Assembly (NCBI GenBank): GCA_016839875.1
Contig: JAEOTK010000002.1
Coordinates: forward strand, 1 to 64,000
Reading direction: 5' to 3'
DNA length: 64,000 nucleotides
From: Candidatus Heimdallarchaeota archaeon
GTDB lineage: Archaea; Asgardarchaeota; Heimdallarchaeia; Heimdallarchaeales; Heimdallarchaeaceae
Shown: piece by piece, positions 52,937 through 60,908 of the stretch
Position numbering within the stretch: position 1 is the stretch's first letter
How the letters are laid out: the number at the start of each line of letters is the position of its first letter
Notes under the pieces: generated by a model
The model's database searches: none
The model's input: only the letters and a program-made list of their open reading frames with translations
What the model was told of the DNA's origin: nothing
Made by a program: the position numbers and the translations under genes

Positions 52937-54742
52937 TTATTCTCGGAAAAATGGCTTACGAATATTTTTCTTTGCCAGCTCAACAATTTTATTTGCGATT
53001 TCTTCGTTAACTGAAAGAAGCTTCTGTATATCTTCAACAGAAGCAGTTGAAATATTATTAACGTCTTTGAACTCTTGGAAAAGAAGCTGAACTTTCGCTT
53101 TACCAATACCTTTGATATTTTCAAATATTGAGCTTTTCATTGATTTCAATCTCAATAATTTGTGATAATTTATTGCAAATCTATGTGATTCATCTCTTAC
53201 ATACTGAATCAGATGTAATATTGGCGAATCCCGCTCAAAGATTAAAGGATCTTCAGACCATTCAACAAATACTTCTTCATTCTTCTTTGCTATGCTTATA
53301 ACAGGGAATGATAATTGCAATTTTTCAAAAACTTGTTTTGCTACATTGAGCTGCCCTTTTCCTCCATCAATAATGACTAAATCAGGTAGAGGATCGTTCT
53401 TTAAAACATCTGATTTGTATCGTCTAGATACAACCTCTTCCATCATAGCATAATCATCAGGATCTGAATAAGATTTCCTTATTCTAAATCGTCTATATAA
53501 TTTCTTTTGTGGTTTTCCTTCTTCAAAAACAACACAAGAACCTACAGAAAATTGTCCCTTAAGTGTTGAAATATCAAATCCATGGATAATATTTGGATTA
53601 TTAGGTAGCTGTAAATCTTCTTTCATCTCTTCTAATACTACTTCTGAGCTTTCTTTGTACTGTTTATCTCGTAGAAGTTTCATTAATTCATTGCAAGCAT
53701 TTTTCTCTGCTACTTTAACTAAAATCTCATCAGTTTCTTCTTCAATTTGAAGAATCGAAATACCTTCGGTTGATTTGAATCTTCTTGAGAAACTATCATT
53801 TGATAGAACACCATATTCGGGTATTTCTTGACCATATACCAGAGTAAAAACTTCCCCTACTGTGGTAATTGATTCTTCTTCTGTGTAGACATGATTCTTG
53901 ATGTTCTGAACTCTGTGATTGCGTATTTCTAATTTACAAATTACTATATCGTGTTCTTCTTCATTATACCCCAATATATCGATATTTTTCTTAGTGGAGT
54001 GTATATCCTCTTGAATATTCAAAATTGTTCTTACAGCTTGAACTAAATCACGAAGCATTGAAGCTTTCTCGAAATTCGATTCTTCGGAAGCTATCCACAT
54101 TTCTTTTTCTAGATTATCCAACAAATTAGCGACATCGCCATTGAGGAAAGAAATCACATTTCTTGCAGTTTTTCTGTATTCTCTTGATGTAATATCGTTT
54201 TTACATGGAGCTAAACATCTTCCTAATCTTTCTCGCATACACCTTACTTTGGTTCCTCTTTTTCGCATAAGTTCAACATTTTTACCACAATTACACAGTG
54301 GAAAAAGCCTAAGTGCCAATTTAGCAGTTTGTCTTAACATTGTATTATTTGTAAAAGGACCGAAATAGACACTCTTTTCATTTCTTGGATCAGTTTCTCT
54401 AACAATCAATAGCTGTGGGTATTTCTCCTCCATGGTTATTCGGATGAGAAGATGAGATTTATCATCCTTTAACATACTATTTAGTTTTGGAGATAGTTGA
54501 TGGATGAGTTTCTTTTCAAGAATTAGTGCTTCTGATTCATTTCTTGTTAAAATCCAATCCACTCTTGTTGCTAATTCTTGTAGTTTATCTTCCTTAGGAT
54601 GTGCAGTACTTTGAAAATGTTGTCTCACGCGATTTTTCAGATTTTTAGCTTTACCCACGTAAACTACTTTATCATCTTTATCTTTGACAAGATAGACTCC
54701 AGGTTCATTTGGCAAATCCTCTAAATCTGATAGAAGACTCAT
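52937..54742 (-). CDS. uvrC: Excinuclease ABC subunit C
   Basis: A 601-residue UvrC. The GIY-YIG nuclease domain opens the protein (EPGVYLVKDKDDKVVYVGKAKNLKNRVRQHF). The central UvrB-binding domain (EKASMLRDL) and an RNase-H-like endonuclease with HGFDISTL and VIIDGGKGQLN follow. A C-terminal tandem helix-hairpin-helix (NIKGIGKAKVQLL, about 555-598) ends it. It makes both incisions in nucleotide-excision repair. The ATG at 54742 follows the uvrB stop by one base; a longer frame overlaps uvrB. No uvrA is in the window. Confidence 0.93.
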   Translation of the reverse strand: MSLLSDLEDLPNEPGVYLVKDKDDKVVYVGKAKNLKNRVRQHFQSTAHPKEDKLQELATRVDWILTRNESEALILEKKLIHQLSPKLNSMLKDDKSHLLIRITMEEKYPQLLIVRETDPRNEKSVYFGPFTNNTMLRQTAKLALRLFPLCNCGKNVELMRKRGTKVRCMRERLGRCLAPCKNDITSREYRKTARNVISFLNGDVANLLDNLEKEMWIASEESNFEKASMLRDLVQAVRTILNIQEDIHSTKKNIDILGYNEEEHDIVICKLEIRNHRVQNIKNHVYTEEESITTVGEVFTLVYGQEIPEYGVLSNDSFSRRFKSTEGISILQIEEETDEILVKVAEKNACNELMKLLRDKQYKESSEVVLEEMKEDLQLPNNPNIIHGFDISTLKGQFSVGSCVVFEEGKPQKKLYRRFRIRKSYSDPDDYAMMEEVVSRRYKSDVLKNDPLPDLVIIDGGKGQLNVAKQVFEKLQLSFPVISIAKKNEEVFVEWSEDPLIFERDSPILHLIQYVRDESHRFAINYHKLLRLKSMKSSIFENIKGIGKAKVQLLFQEFKDVNNISTASVEDIQKLLSVNEEIANKIVELAKKNIRKPFFRE

Positions 54743-54743
54743 T

Positions 54744-56714
54744 TCATTCCACCATTTTTTCAAGTTCTTTTATTTTATCTCGATAGATTGCAGCTTTCTC
54801 AAAATCCAGTGTACCTGCTGCTTCTGCCATTTTTGTTTTGAGATCTTCTATAACATAGAAAATATCTTCTTTGGTCAGATCTTCAGGTACTACGATTTTT
54901 TCTTCTTCTTTGGGTGCTACTTGCATCAAATGCTCTACTATTGATTTAACTTCCTTCCTTATTGTTGTAGGAGTAATTCCGTGTTTTGTGTTGTAATCTT
55001 GTTGAATTCTTCTCCTTCGATTATTCTCATTGATAGCGTTTTTCATTGAATCTGTTAGACTATCAGCATAAAGTATAACGCTTCCATGAACATTTCGACT
55101 AGCTCTCCCCATCAATTGAATAAGAGATGTTCTAGATCTAAGAAAGCCTTCCTTATCCGCATCTAATACAGCTACAAGAGCCACTTCTGGAAGATCTAAA
55201 CCTTCTCTTAAAAGATTGATTCCTACAACCACATCATATTTTCCTAATCTCAAATCCTTTAGTATATCAATTCTATCTAATGTATCTACTTCGTGATGTA
55301 AATATACTGACTTTATCTGCATATCAAGAAGGTAATCTGATAGCATCTCTGCACTTTGCTTAGTTAATGTGGTTACTAAGACTCTTTCACCTTTGTTTAC
55401 CCGCTGATTAATCTCACTTACTAAACCAGTAATTTGTCCATCAGTATTTCTAATTTCAATTTTAGGATCAATCAATCCTGTAGGACGAATGATTTGTTCA
55501 ACAATCTGATCTGAGAATTCATGTTCATAAGGACCAGGAGTTGCACTAGTGAAAATTACTGCTCTCATATATTTCTCAGTTTCCTCAAATCTGAAAGGTC
55601 TATTATCGAAAGCAGAAGGCAGCCTGAAACCATAATCAATTAGATTCTTCTTTCTTGAATAATCTCCAGCATACATTCCTCTCAATTGTGGAAGAGTTAA
55701 ATGAGATTCATCAACAAAAAGCAAGAAATCTTCAGGAAAATGATCAAGCAGAGTGTATGGTTTTTCTCCCTGTTTTCTTCTATCTAGGTGACGAGAATAA
55801 TTCTCTATTCCAGTACAACCACCCGTCTCTCTTAATAATTCTAAATCATAAAGAGTCCTTTGTCTTAATCTATGCCTTTCGACAACCTTGTTTTCTTTCT
55901 CTAGTTCAGCTAAACGCATATCTAGTTCTATTTTGATATCTTCAAGAGCTGATTCAAAGAAAGCGTCATTTGCGAGATACTGAGTTCCAGGATAGATAGA
56001 TAGATGCTCATATTCTTTTATCTTTTCAACAGTAACCTGATGACGAGCAGTTATTCTTTCAATTTCATCTCCAAAGAACTCAACACGATAGATATAATCA
56101 CCATATAAGGGGAAGATGTCAATAGAATCACCCCTTACTCTGAAGCACCTACGTTCGAGAGCAACATCATTTCTCTGATATTGATTCTTAACTAATTCTA
56201 ACATCATATCTTGTCTATCAAGTGTGTCTCCAATGGTTAAGCCAATCTTTTTTGATCTGTACATCTCAGGAGAGCCTGTGCCATAAATACATGATACAGT
56301 AGCACAGACTATAACATCATCACGTGTAGATAGAGCTTCTAAAGCTGTGTGCCGTAAGCGTTCAATTTCCCGGTTTATATCTACATCTTTCTCTATGTAT
56401 AAATCCTTAGACGGCAGATAAGCTTCAGGCTGATAATAATCATAAAAACTAACATAATAATTAACACTAGCTGAAGGAAAGAGTGTTTTGAACTCCCCAA
56501 AAAGTTGAGCCACCAATGTTTTATTTGGTCCTATAATCAACGTGGGTTTTTTGATGCCATCTATTACATTAGCCATTGTAACAGTTTTTCCACTGCCTGT
56601 AACACCAAGAAGCGTTTGTTTTTTATGTCCTTTCTTAATTCCCTCTATCAATTGCTTTATCGCTTTAGGCTGATCTCCTCTTGGTTTTAGAATTGTATCA
56701 ATATCTAAGGGCAT
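54744..56714 (-). CDS. uvrB: Excinuclease ABC subunit B
   Basis: A 656-residue UvrB helicase-like damage-verifying subunit. Walker A GVTGSGKTVT, the YVSFYDYYQPEAYLPS beta-hairpin region, VDESHLTLPQLRGMY, GINLLREGLDLPEVALV and LMGRASRNVHGSVILYAD are in order. The C-terminal UVR motif (LDFEKAAIYRDKIKELEKM) binds UvrC. It acts with UvrA (elsewhere) and UvrC. Only some archaea carry UvrABC, generally by transfer from bacteria. The upstream region has a long inverted repeat. Confidence 0.95.
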   Translation of the reverse strand: MPLDIDTILKPRGDQPKAIKQLIEGIKKGHKKQTLLGVTGSGKTVTMANVIDGIKKPTLIIGPNKTLVAQLFGEFKTLFPSASVNYYVSFYDYYQPEAYLPSKDLYIEKDVDINREIERLRHTALEALSTRDDVIVCATVSCIYGTGSPEMYRSKKIGLTIGDTLDRQDMMLELVKNQYQRNDVALERRCFRVRGDSIDIFPLYGDYIYRVEFFGDEIERITARHQVTVEKIKEYEHLSIYPGTQYLANDAFFESALEDIKIELDMRLAELEKENKVVERHRLRQRTLYDLELLRETGGCTGIENYSRHLDRRKQGEKPYTLLDHFPEDFLLFVDESHLTLPQLRGMYAGDYSRKKNLIDYGFRLPSAFDNRPFRFEETEKYMRAVIFTSATPGPYEHEFSDQIVEQIIRPTGLIDPKIEIRNTDGQITGLVSEINQRVNKGERVLVTTLTKQSAEMLSDYLLDMQIKSVYLHHEVDTLDRIDILKDLRLGKYDVVVGINLLREGLDLPEVALVAVLDADKEGFLRSRTSLIQLMGRASRNVHGSVILYADSLTDSMKNAINENNRRRRIQQDYNTKHGITPTTIRKEVKSIVEHLMQVAPKEEEKIVVPEDLTKEDIFYVIEDLKTKMAEAAGTLDFEKAAIYRDKIKELEKMVE

Positions 56715-56730
56715 TATTGTTTCACCTATC

Positions 56731-56765
56731 TTCTGACAATTAAAAAGTATGTTTATCTGTCAGAA
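56731..56765. promoter_or_regulatory. Promoter of uvrB-uvrC framed by an 8-bp inverted repeat
   Basis: Arms TTCTGACA (56731-56738) and TGTCAGAA (56758-56765) form a perfect 8-bp dyad with a 19-base centre. On the minus strand the centre carries a TATA-like ACTTTTTAAT element, which would set the transcript start only a few bases before the uvrB ATG. A dimeric repressor binding here would cover the promoter. The dyad is seen; the function is inferred. Confidence 0.5.
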
Positions 56766-56849
56766 AGATTTCACAATAAAAACTAATTAACTTCTCCAAA
56801 TAACTAGGAATCTAGTCGATTTATTCCATAGGTTGAATTTTCTTGCATT

Positions 56850-56857
56850 CTTAAATA
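56850..56857 (+). promoter_or_regulatory. TATA-like box before a small gene
   Basis: CTTAAATA lies 29 bases before the ATG at 56886, so a transcript would start about 5-10 bases before the start codon. It has the same form as the box on the opposite strand at 63107-63116. Confidence 0.4.
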
Positions 56858-56885
56858 CTGAAATATTGTAGTTTATGTCGGGAAT

Positions 56886-57152
56886 ATGGCTATATCAACA
56901 AGAACCGGACAAATACAGCTCATTATACAGGATAATAAACCCCTTCACAAAAGGAGAGCTCTAAATTTAATTGAATCAACAAAAATTAAAGATAGAATGA
57001 TGGGATATGCTCTTCTAACTACTTGTTTCTACTATTGCTCATACGATACTCAAAATTATATACGCAAAAAATGGAAAGAAGAAACAAATCTAAAGAAAAT
57101 GAAAAAGAGTTTTTTAAATCACTGCTCAAAAATTTTTCTTCAACATTATTGA
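56886..57152 (+). CDS. Small hypothetical protein, convergent with HEAT gene
   Basis: An 88-residue helical protein (HKRRALNLIESTKIKDRMMGYALLTTC) with basic C-terminal half. It has a TATA-like box at proper distance and overlaps the stop of the HEAT-repeat gene tail to tail by seven bases. I do not recognise it. The rest of the interval has no better frame. It could be a small partner of the adjacent operon or a chance frame. Confidence 0.35.
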   Translation: MAISTRTGQIQLIIQDNKPLHKRRALNLIESTKIKDRMMGYALLTTCFYYCSYDTQNYIRKKWKEETNLKKMKKSFLNHCSKIFLQHY

Positions 57153-57922
57153 TCTAATTCAACATCTATAGGAAAATAGAGAGGGAATATTAATCGTGCA
57201 AAATTTTGGTATATTTCAGCACTATAATCCTTCTTCTCAATCAACCCTTCTAGTTTTACTATTTCTGATTCATTATATCCTTTCATTTTAGGAAATGAAG
57301 TAGAATCACCATAATCAAGGATTTTACAAATTTGTTCTCCTAGTGCTTTTAACTCAAGATAGGCTTCTATAATTATATGAATGTGAGGTGTTAATTCTTC
57401 CAATTCTTTTTCTTTATTAATGGAATTTGATATACGGATTACAGAAAGAATTGCAGCTCGTCTTGTTATGTAGTCCTTTGCATAAACCACATTTTTTAGA
57501 GGATATAACACATCAGAATCATCGAGATATCCAATTGCTCTAATTGCGGCATATTGTAAATCATAATCACTTTCTTCCAATATCTTAACTAGATATGGTT
57601 TAGATGCATAATCTTTCAGATGTCCCAAAACTTCCAGAATTGATAATTTGATAGCTAATGATCGTTTTTCCAGTAAATCATGTAAATGGGTTAAAGTTTT
57701 GTCTTTAATCTCTGGAAATCTATTGTTGAGATTTATAATTGCAGAAGCTGCAGCATTTCTAACATTCCAATCTGGATCCTCAATAAGAGGATAGATTTTT
57801 GCAAGGTCTTTAGCTTTCCCTGTTCGTTCTGTAAAAATTGAATAATAAGCACGCTCTAGAGGATCGTCACTTTTTGCTTTTTTTCCAATAGAAAGCTTTC
57901 GAAAGAAATCTAATAAACTCAT
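57146..57922 (-). CDS. HEAT-repeat protein
   Basis: A 258-residue protein. From about 40 to 175 it holds four HEAT-type helix pairs (DPDWNVRNAAASAIINL, KRSLAIKLSILEVLGHL, ESDYDLQYAAIRAIGYL, KDYITRRAAILSVIRI), each about 32-38 residues and carrying the usual D-x-x-VR/A-x-x-A pattern. The tail (about 180-258) is helical but not repeated. HEAT arrays bind proteins or nucleic acids as scaffolds. It is the last gene of the operon, overlapping the 524-residue protein gene by four bases. Confidence 0.8.
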   Translation of the reverse strand: MSLLDFFRKLSIGKKAKSDDPLERAYYSIFTERTGKAKDLAKIYPLIEDPDWNVRNAAASAIINLNNRFPEIKDKTLTHLHDLLEKRSLAIKLSILEVLGHLKDYASKPYLVKILEESDYDLQYAAIRAIGYLDDSDVLYPLKNVVYAKDYITRRAAILSVIRISNSINKEKELEELTPHIHIIIEAYLELKALGEQICKILDYGDSTSFPKMKGYNESEIVKLEGLIEKKDYSAEIYQNFARLIFPLYFPIDVELDQ

Positions 57923-59493
57923 AATTCATACATCCCTTCTTTTATTAAGTAGGCAATTGCTCTTCTCTGAGGTTGAGTGAGTTTTTTTAGGAAAGTATAA
58001 TCAACCATACTTACATCAAATTTCTCTTCTTTTTCTTCATCTAAATCAAATTTGTATGCATCCTTTCTTTTTGTAACCTGAACTGCTCGTGTTATTACCG
58101 GAATGTTGTACGGGGAGAGAGGTTGATGTTTAGTTTTATGAACAGCAAACAAAGTCGAAACATGAATTCCGCCTATTTTTTTGAATATGATTACATCAGC
58201 GAAAGCTGGTAAAATAGTCTTGAAATCATCTCTATAAAGAGCCATATGATTGTGAAGTATTAGAAGCTGATCAATTCCAACACCATAATCATTGACTTCG
58301 AAAACATATACTTTCTTTTCATCAACTTTGACATACCCTTTACTAGAAATTCTAGGCTTGTCATCTAATAATTGACCAAAAGTCGAATACTTTCTTCTAT
58401 ATACTTTTCTAGTATATTCTTCAATTAATCGCCAACCATAAGCGTAAACTGACCATATATCAGTCCATCTACTATTTGATGAATGCCATGTCTCTACAAC
58501 ACTTTCAGAATGAAGATTCTTATTTACAGCTAGTAATTCTTTGACTTCATCCCAAGAAAGCTCCTCTAACATCTCATAATCAGATTTGTAGGAGAATAAT
58601 TTTTCGAATAACTCGTTTTCATTTTCATATTTAGTAACTAACTTATTCATTACAGCAAGACCAAACTCACCAATTGGTGGAGCCATAAAAGCTTTCAAAT
58701 CATCCGGAAATATGGGAGCTTTATCTTCATCCTTCTTTGGTAAAGTATATTCCTTAGTCTCGAGGAGATAGTCAATTTCTTTTCTTTGAATATAATGTGC
58801 AAAACTTTCATCAATCAAATCATGAAGATGCTTTCTTCGGGCTACTTTAGCTCTTTCTCTTATTAGAGTGATGGCTTCTATTGAGAAGTTGTTGAACAAA
58901 GTATATTTTCTGGCTTCTTCTGGAGGAGTATAGAAATCTTCTACACCTGCTTCAGAAAATAATCTAATAACACCAATTAAGTCCTGAAAATACTGCCAAG
59001 CCCATACATGCTGGTTGGTAGATGTCTTATTTAATTTGTAGACATTGTTTGTCATCAGTTCTTTTAGAATAACATCCAATTGGTATAATTTGGATAAGGT
59101 TGCTACAGAATTAGATTCAGTTTTTTCATTCATGAGTGCATGAGCGAGAGCATGAACAAACATAACTCGTAAAGTAAACTCTTGTTCTTTAGATAACTCA
59201 TAAGATGGAACAGAAAGATAGATCAACGTTGGAAGTGAGTTATAAACTGTTTCTTTCCCTGTTGGAAGAAAATCACTTATTCTAGCAGATTTCAGGTTAG
59301 TAATTTGCTCAGAAGTAAGAATGGCTTGAGGTGTTCCAGTCATTTCTACAACTCGATTAACTGAAACATGCATTTCTGGATTAACAAAAAGTAATATTCT
59401 GTAATTCTCAGGAGTTGTACCAACTAGCTTTTGGAAATCCTCTCTGGATTTTTTATAAACTTCAATTACTTCTGTTAGCTCTTCTTTAAGCAT
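57919..59493 (-). CDS. Large protein with degenerate zincin-like motif (HALAH)
   Basis: A 524-residue protein with no recognised family. A zincin-like pattern MFVHALAHAL lies at residues 111-120, with the HExxH Glu replaced by Ala (H114, H118). LIDESFAHYIQRKEIDYLL lies downstream. Long helices with heptad-type patterns fill about 125-330. The C-terminal part (about 380-500) is alpha/beta. It would not be a working zinc protease by this motif. Its stop and start overlap neighbours by four and eight bases, so it is translated with VWA and HEAT proteins. Confidence 0.7.
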   Translation of the reverse strand: MLKEELTEVIEVYKKSREDFQKLVGTTPENYRILLFVNPEMHVSVNRVVEMTGTPQAILTSEQITNLKSARISDFLPTGKETVYNSLPTLIYLSVPSYELSKEQEFTLRVMFVHALAHALMNEKTESNSVATLSKLYQLDVILKELMTNNVYKLNKTSTNQHVWAWQYFQDLIGVIRLFSEAGVEDFYTPPEEARKYTLFNNFSIEAITLIRERAKVARRKHLHDLIDESFAHYIQRKEIDYLLETKEYTLPKKDEDKAPIFPDDLKAFMAPPIGEFGLAVMNKLVTKYENENELFEKLFSYKSDYEMLEELSWDEVKELLAVNKNLHSESVVETWHSSNSRWTDIWSVYAYGWRLIEEYTRKVYRRKYSTFGQLLDDKPRISSKGYVKVDEKKVYVFEVNDYGVGIDQLLILHNHMALYRDDFKTILPAFADVIIFKKIGGIHVSTLFAVHKTKHQPLSPYNIPVITRAVQVTKRKDAYKFDLDEEKEEKFDVSMVDYTFLKKLTQPQRRAIAYLIKEGMYEL

Positions 59494-60871
59494 ATAGAAT
59501 ACTCTCCCTTAATATCTGCTCGCCCAGTTTATTGATTTGAGCAGGATCAATTAGTATAGGTTTCGTTATTCCTTTCAGCATTCTTTTGGTATGACTGTAC
59601 AATTCTTTCTTTCGTAAAGCTTCTGTACCCATAAGGAAGTAAGAGATATTCCAATTTCGAGACTTATCATTCTTCAAACTACTGAAAATACCATTCAATT
59701 GAACCAAACACTCAATAGTGTCAGGTTTAGTCTTTGTATCTATCTCATCAAAATATTTCTTTAAATCTTTACTAGTTTTGTAACTCAAAGGTAGAGCTGG
59801 AACATTTGGCATCCCATCAGTAATAATGGTAAATTGGACATCTATATCTTTATCTAAGTGTTGTTTTTTCGCATGTTCTATTGCGGTTAACACACTTTGT
59901 ACCATATAGGTCTTACCTCTTGCATCAGCTGTCAGAAGTAATTGTTCCATTTTTTTGTCATCGTCAATAACACTAGGACCTTTTCTAATAGGAACAACGG
60001 CAAGCTTGAACATGTCATATCTTTTTCGTTTCCTTCTGTTCAGCATTTTGAAATAATAGTATAGACTTAAACTGGTTAATAAAGCACCATCTAACCTAGA
60101 CATTTTTCCTTCAAAAACAGTTTTACTCATTGATTGACTCATATCTACAATAAGGTAGACTAAAGATCTACGATCTTTCTTAACTCGGACAATATCTTCT
60201 TGTCTTACTGCAGTTGGAGGAACTGTTTGAGAACCAAGTATCGCACTTCTGTAAGTTTCTTTTAGTCTAATTGTACCACTTAATCTCTTCTGAACTTCAT
60301 CTATTGGAGCCACAGAAATTTGCTTCATCAGATATCTACCAAGTATTTTACCTAGAAGATCCATGACATTTTCACGAGAAATTCTTTTCTTTCTACCAAA
60401 AGCATCTGTAATTTCAATGTCTACTATATCTTTTAGTTGATTAAGTCTCTCTGCCAATTGTTGTAAATCAATAGTACCTTCATATTTTAATTCCCTAAGG
60501 AGTTCTTGGATGTACTTTAGTATATCTTCAACCGTCTGAAGTTCATTACGATTTACTCGTTCTAAAACATCAGGTAAAATATGATCTCCAATGAATCGAA
60601 GAAGCTTCAACTCATTTACTAATCGCTCCTCTTCTTCAGCTGTTAAATAAGTATTCATAATTTTCTGAAGTATATTGTCTATGGCTACAGCATTCTTTGA
60701 AGCAATAGAAATTACTGCACCCTCTCGAGAACTTCGTCCTAGATGAGGATTCCTCCATAGTCGCAATACTTGCGCAGCATCCTCAAAATCTAGTACGAAT
60801 TCGACATCACCATAATGTTGTAGAGGATCAGTGAATTCTGTTTCTGTTATGAAGAATATTCGATGTGGCAT
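59486..60871 (-). CDS. VWA-domain protein (CoxE/YeaH-like) with intact MIDAS
   Basis: A 461-residue protein. The N-terminal half (about 1-230) is helical, with a variable charged region. The VWA domain spans about 235-445, with MIDAS motif DMSQS (about D243), a downstream Thr in ARGKTY (about T321) and ITDGMPN (about D352), all present. These residues bind a divalent metal and a partner acid. VWA proteins are the usual partners of MoxR-type AAA+ ATPases; its gene follows one here with a 37-base gap. The exact partner of the MIDAS is unknown. Confidence 0.85.
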   Translation of the reverse strand: MPHRIFFITETEFTDPLQHYGDVEFVLDFEDAAQVLRLWRNPHLGRSSREGAVISIASKNAVAIDNILQKIMNTYLTAEEEERLVNELKLLRFIGDHILPDVLERVNRNELQTVEDILKYIQELLRELKYEGTIDLQQLAERLNQLKDIVDIEITDAFGRKKRISRENVMDLLGKILGRYLMKQISVAPIDEVQKRLSGTIRLKETYRSAILGSQTVPPTAVRQEDIVRVKKDRRSLVYLIVDMSQSMSKTVFEGKMSRLDGALLTSLSLYYYFKMLNRRKRKRYDMFKLAVVPIRKGPSVIDDDKKMEQLLLTADARGKTYMVQSVLTAIEHAKKQHLDKDIDVQFTIITDGMPNVPALPLSYKTSKDLKKYFDEIDTKTKPDTIECLVQLNGIFSSLKNDKSRNWNISYFLMGTEALRKKELYSHTKRMLKGITKPILIDPAQINKLGEQILRESILYA

Positions 60872-60908
60872 ATTATCAACTCATCTGAGAGGGTTTTGTT
60901 GTTCAAAC

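Noticed and set aside
57919..59493. The 524-residue protein as an active zinc protease
   Set aside because: The HExxH Glu is Ala and no third zinc ligand is obvious, so the catalytic call is not made.
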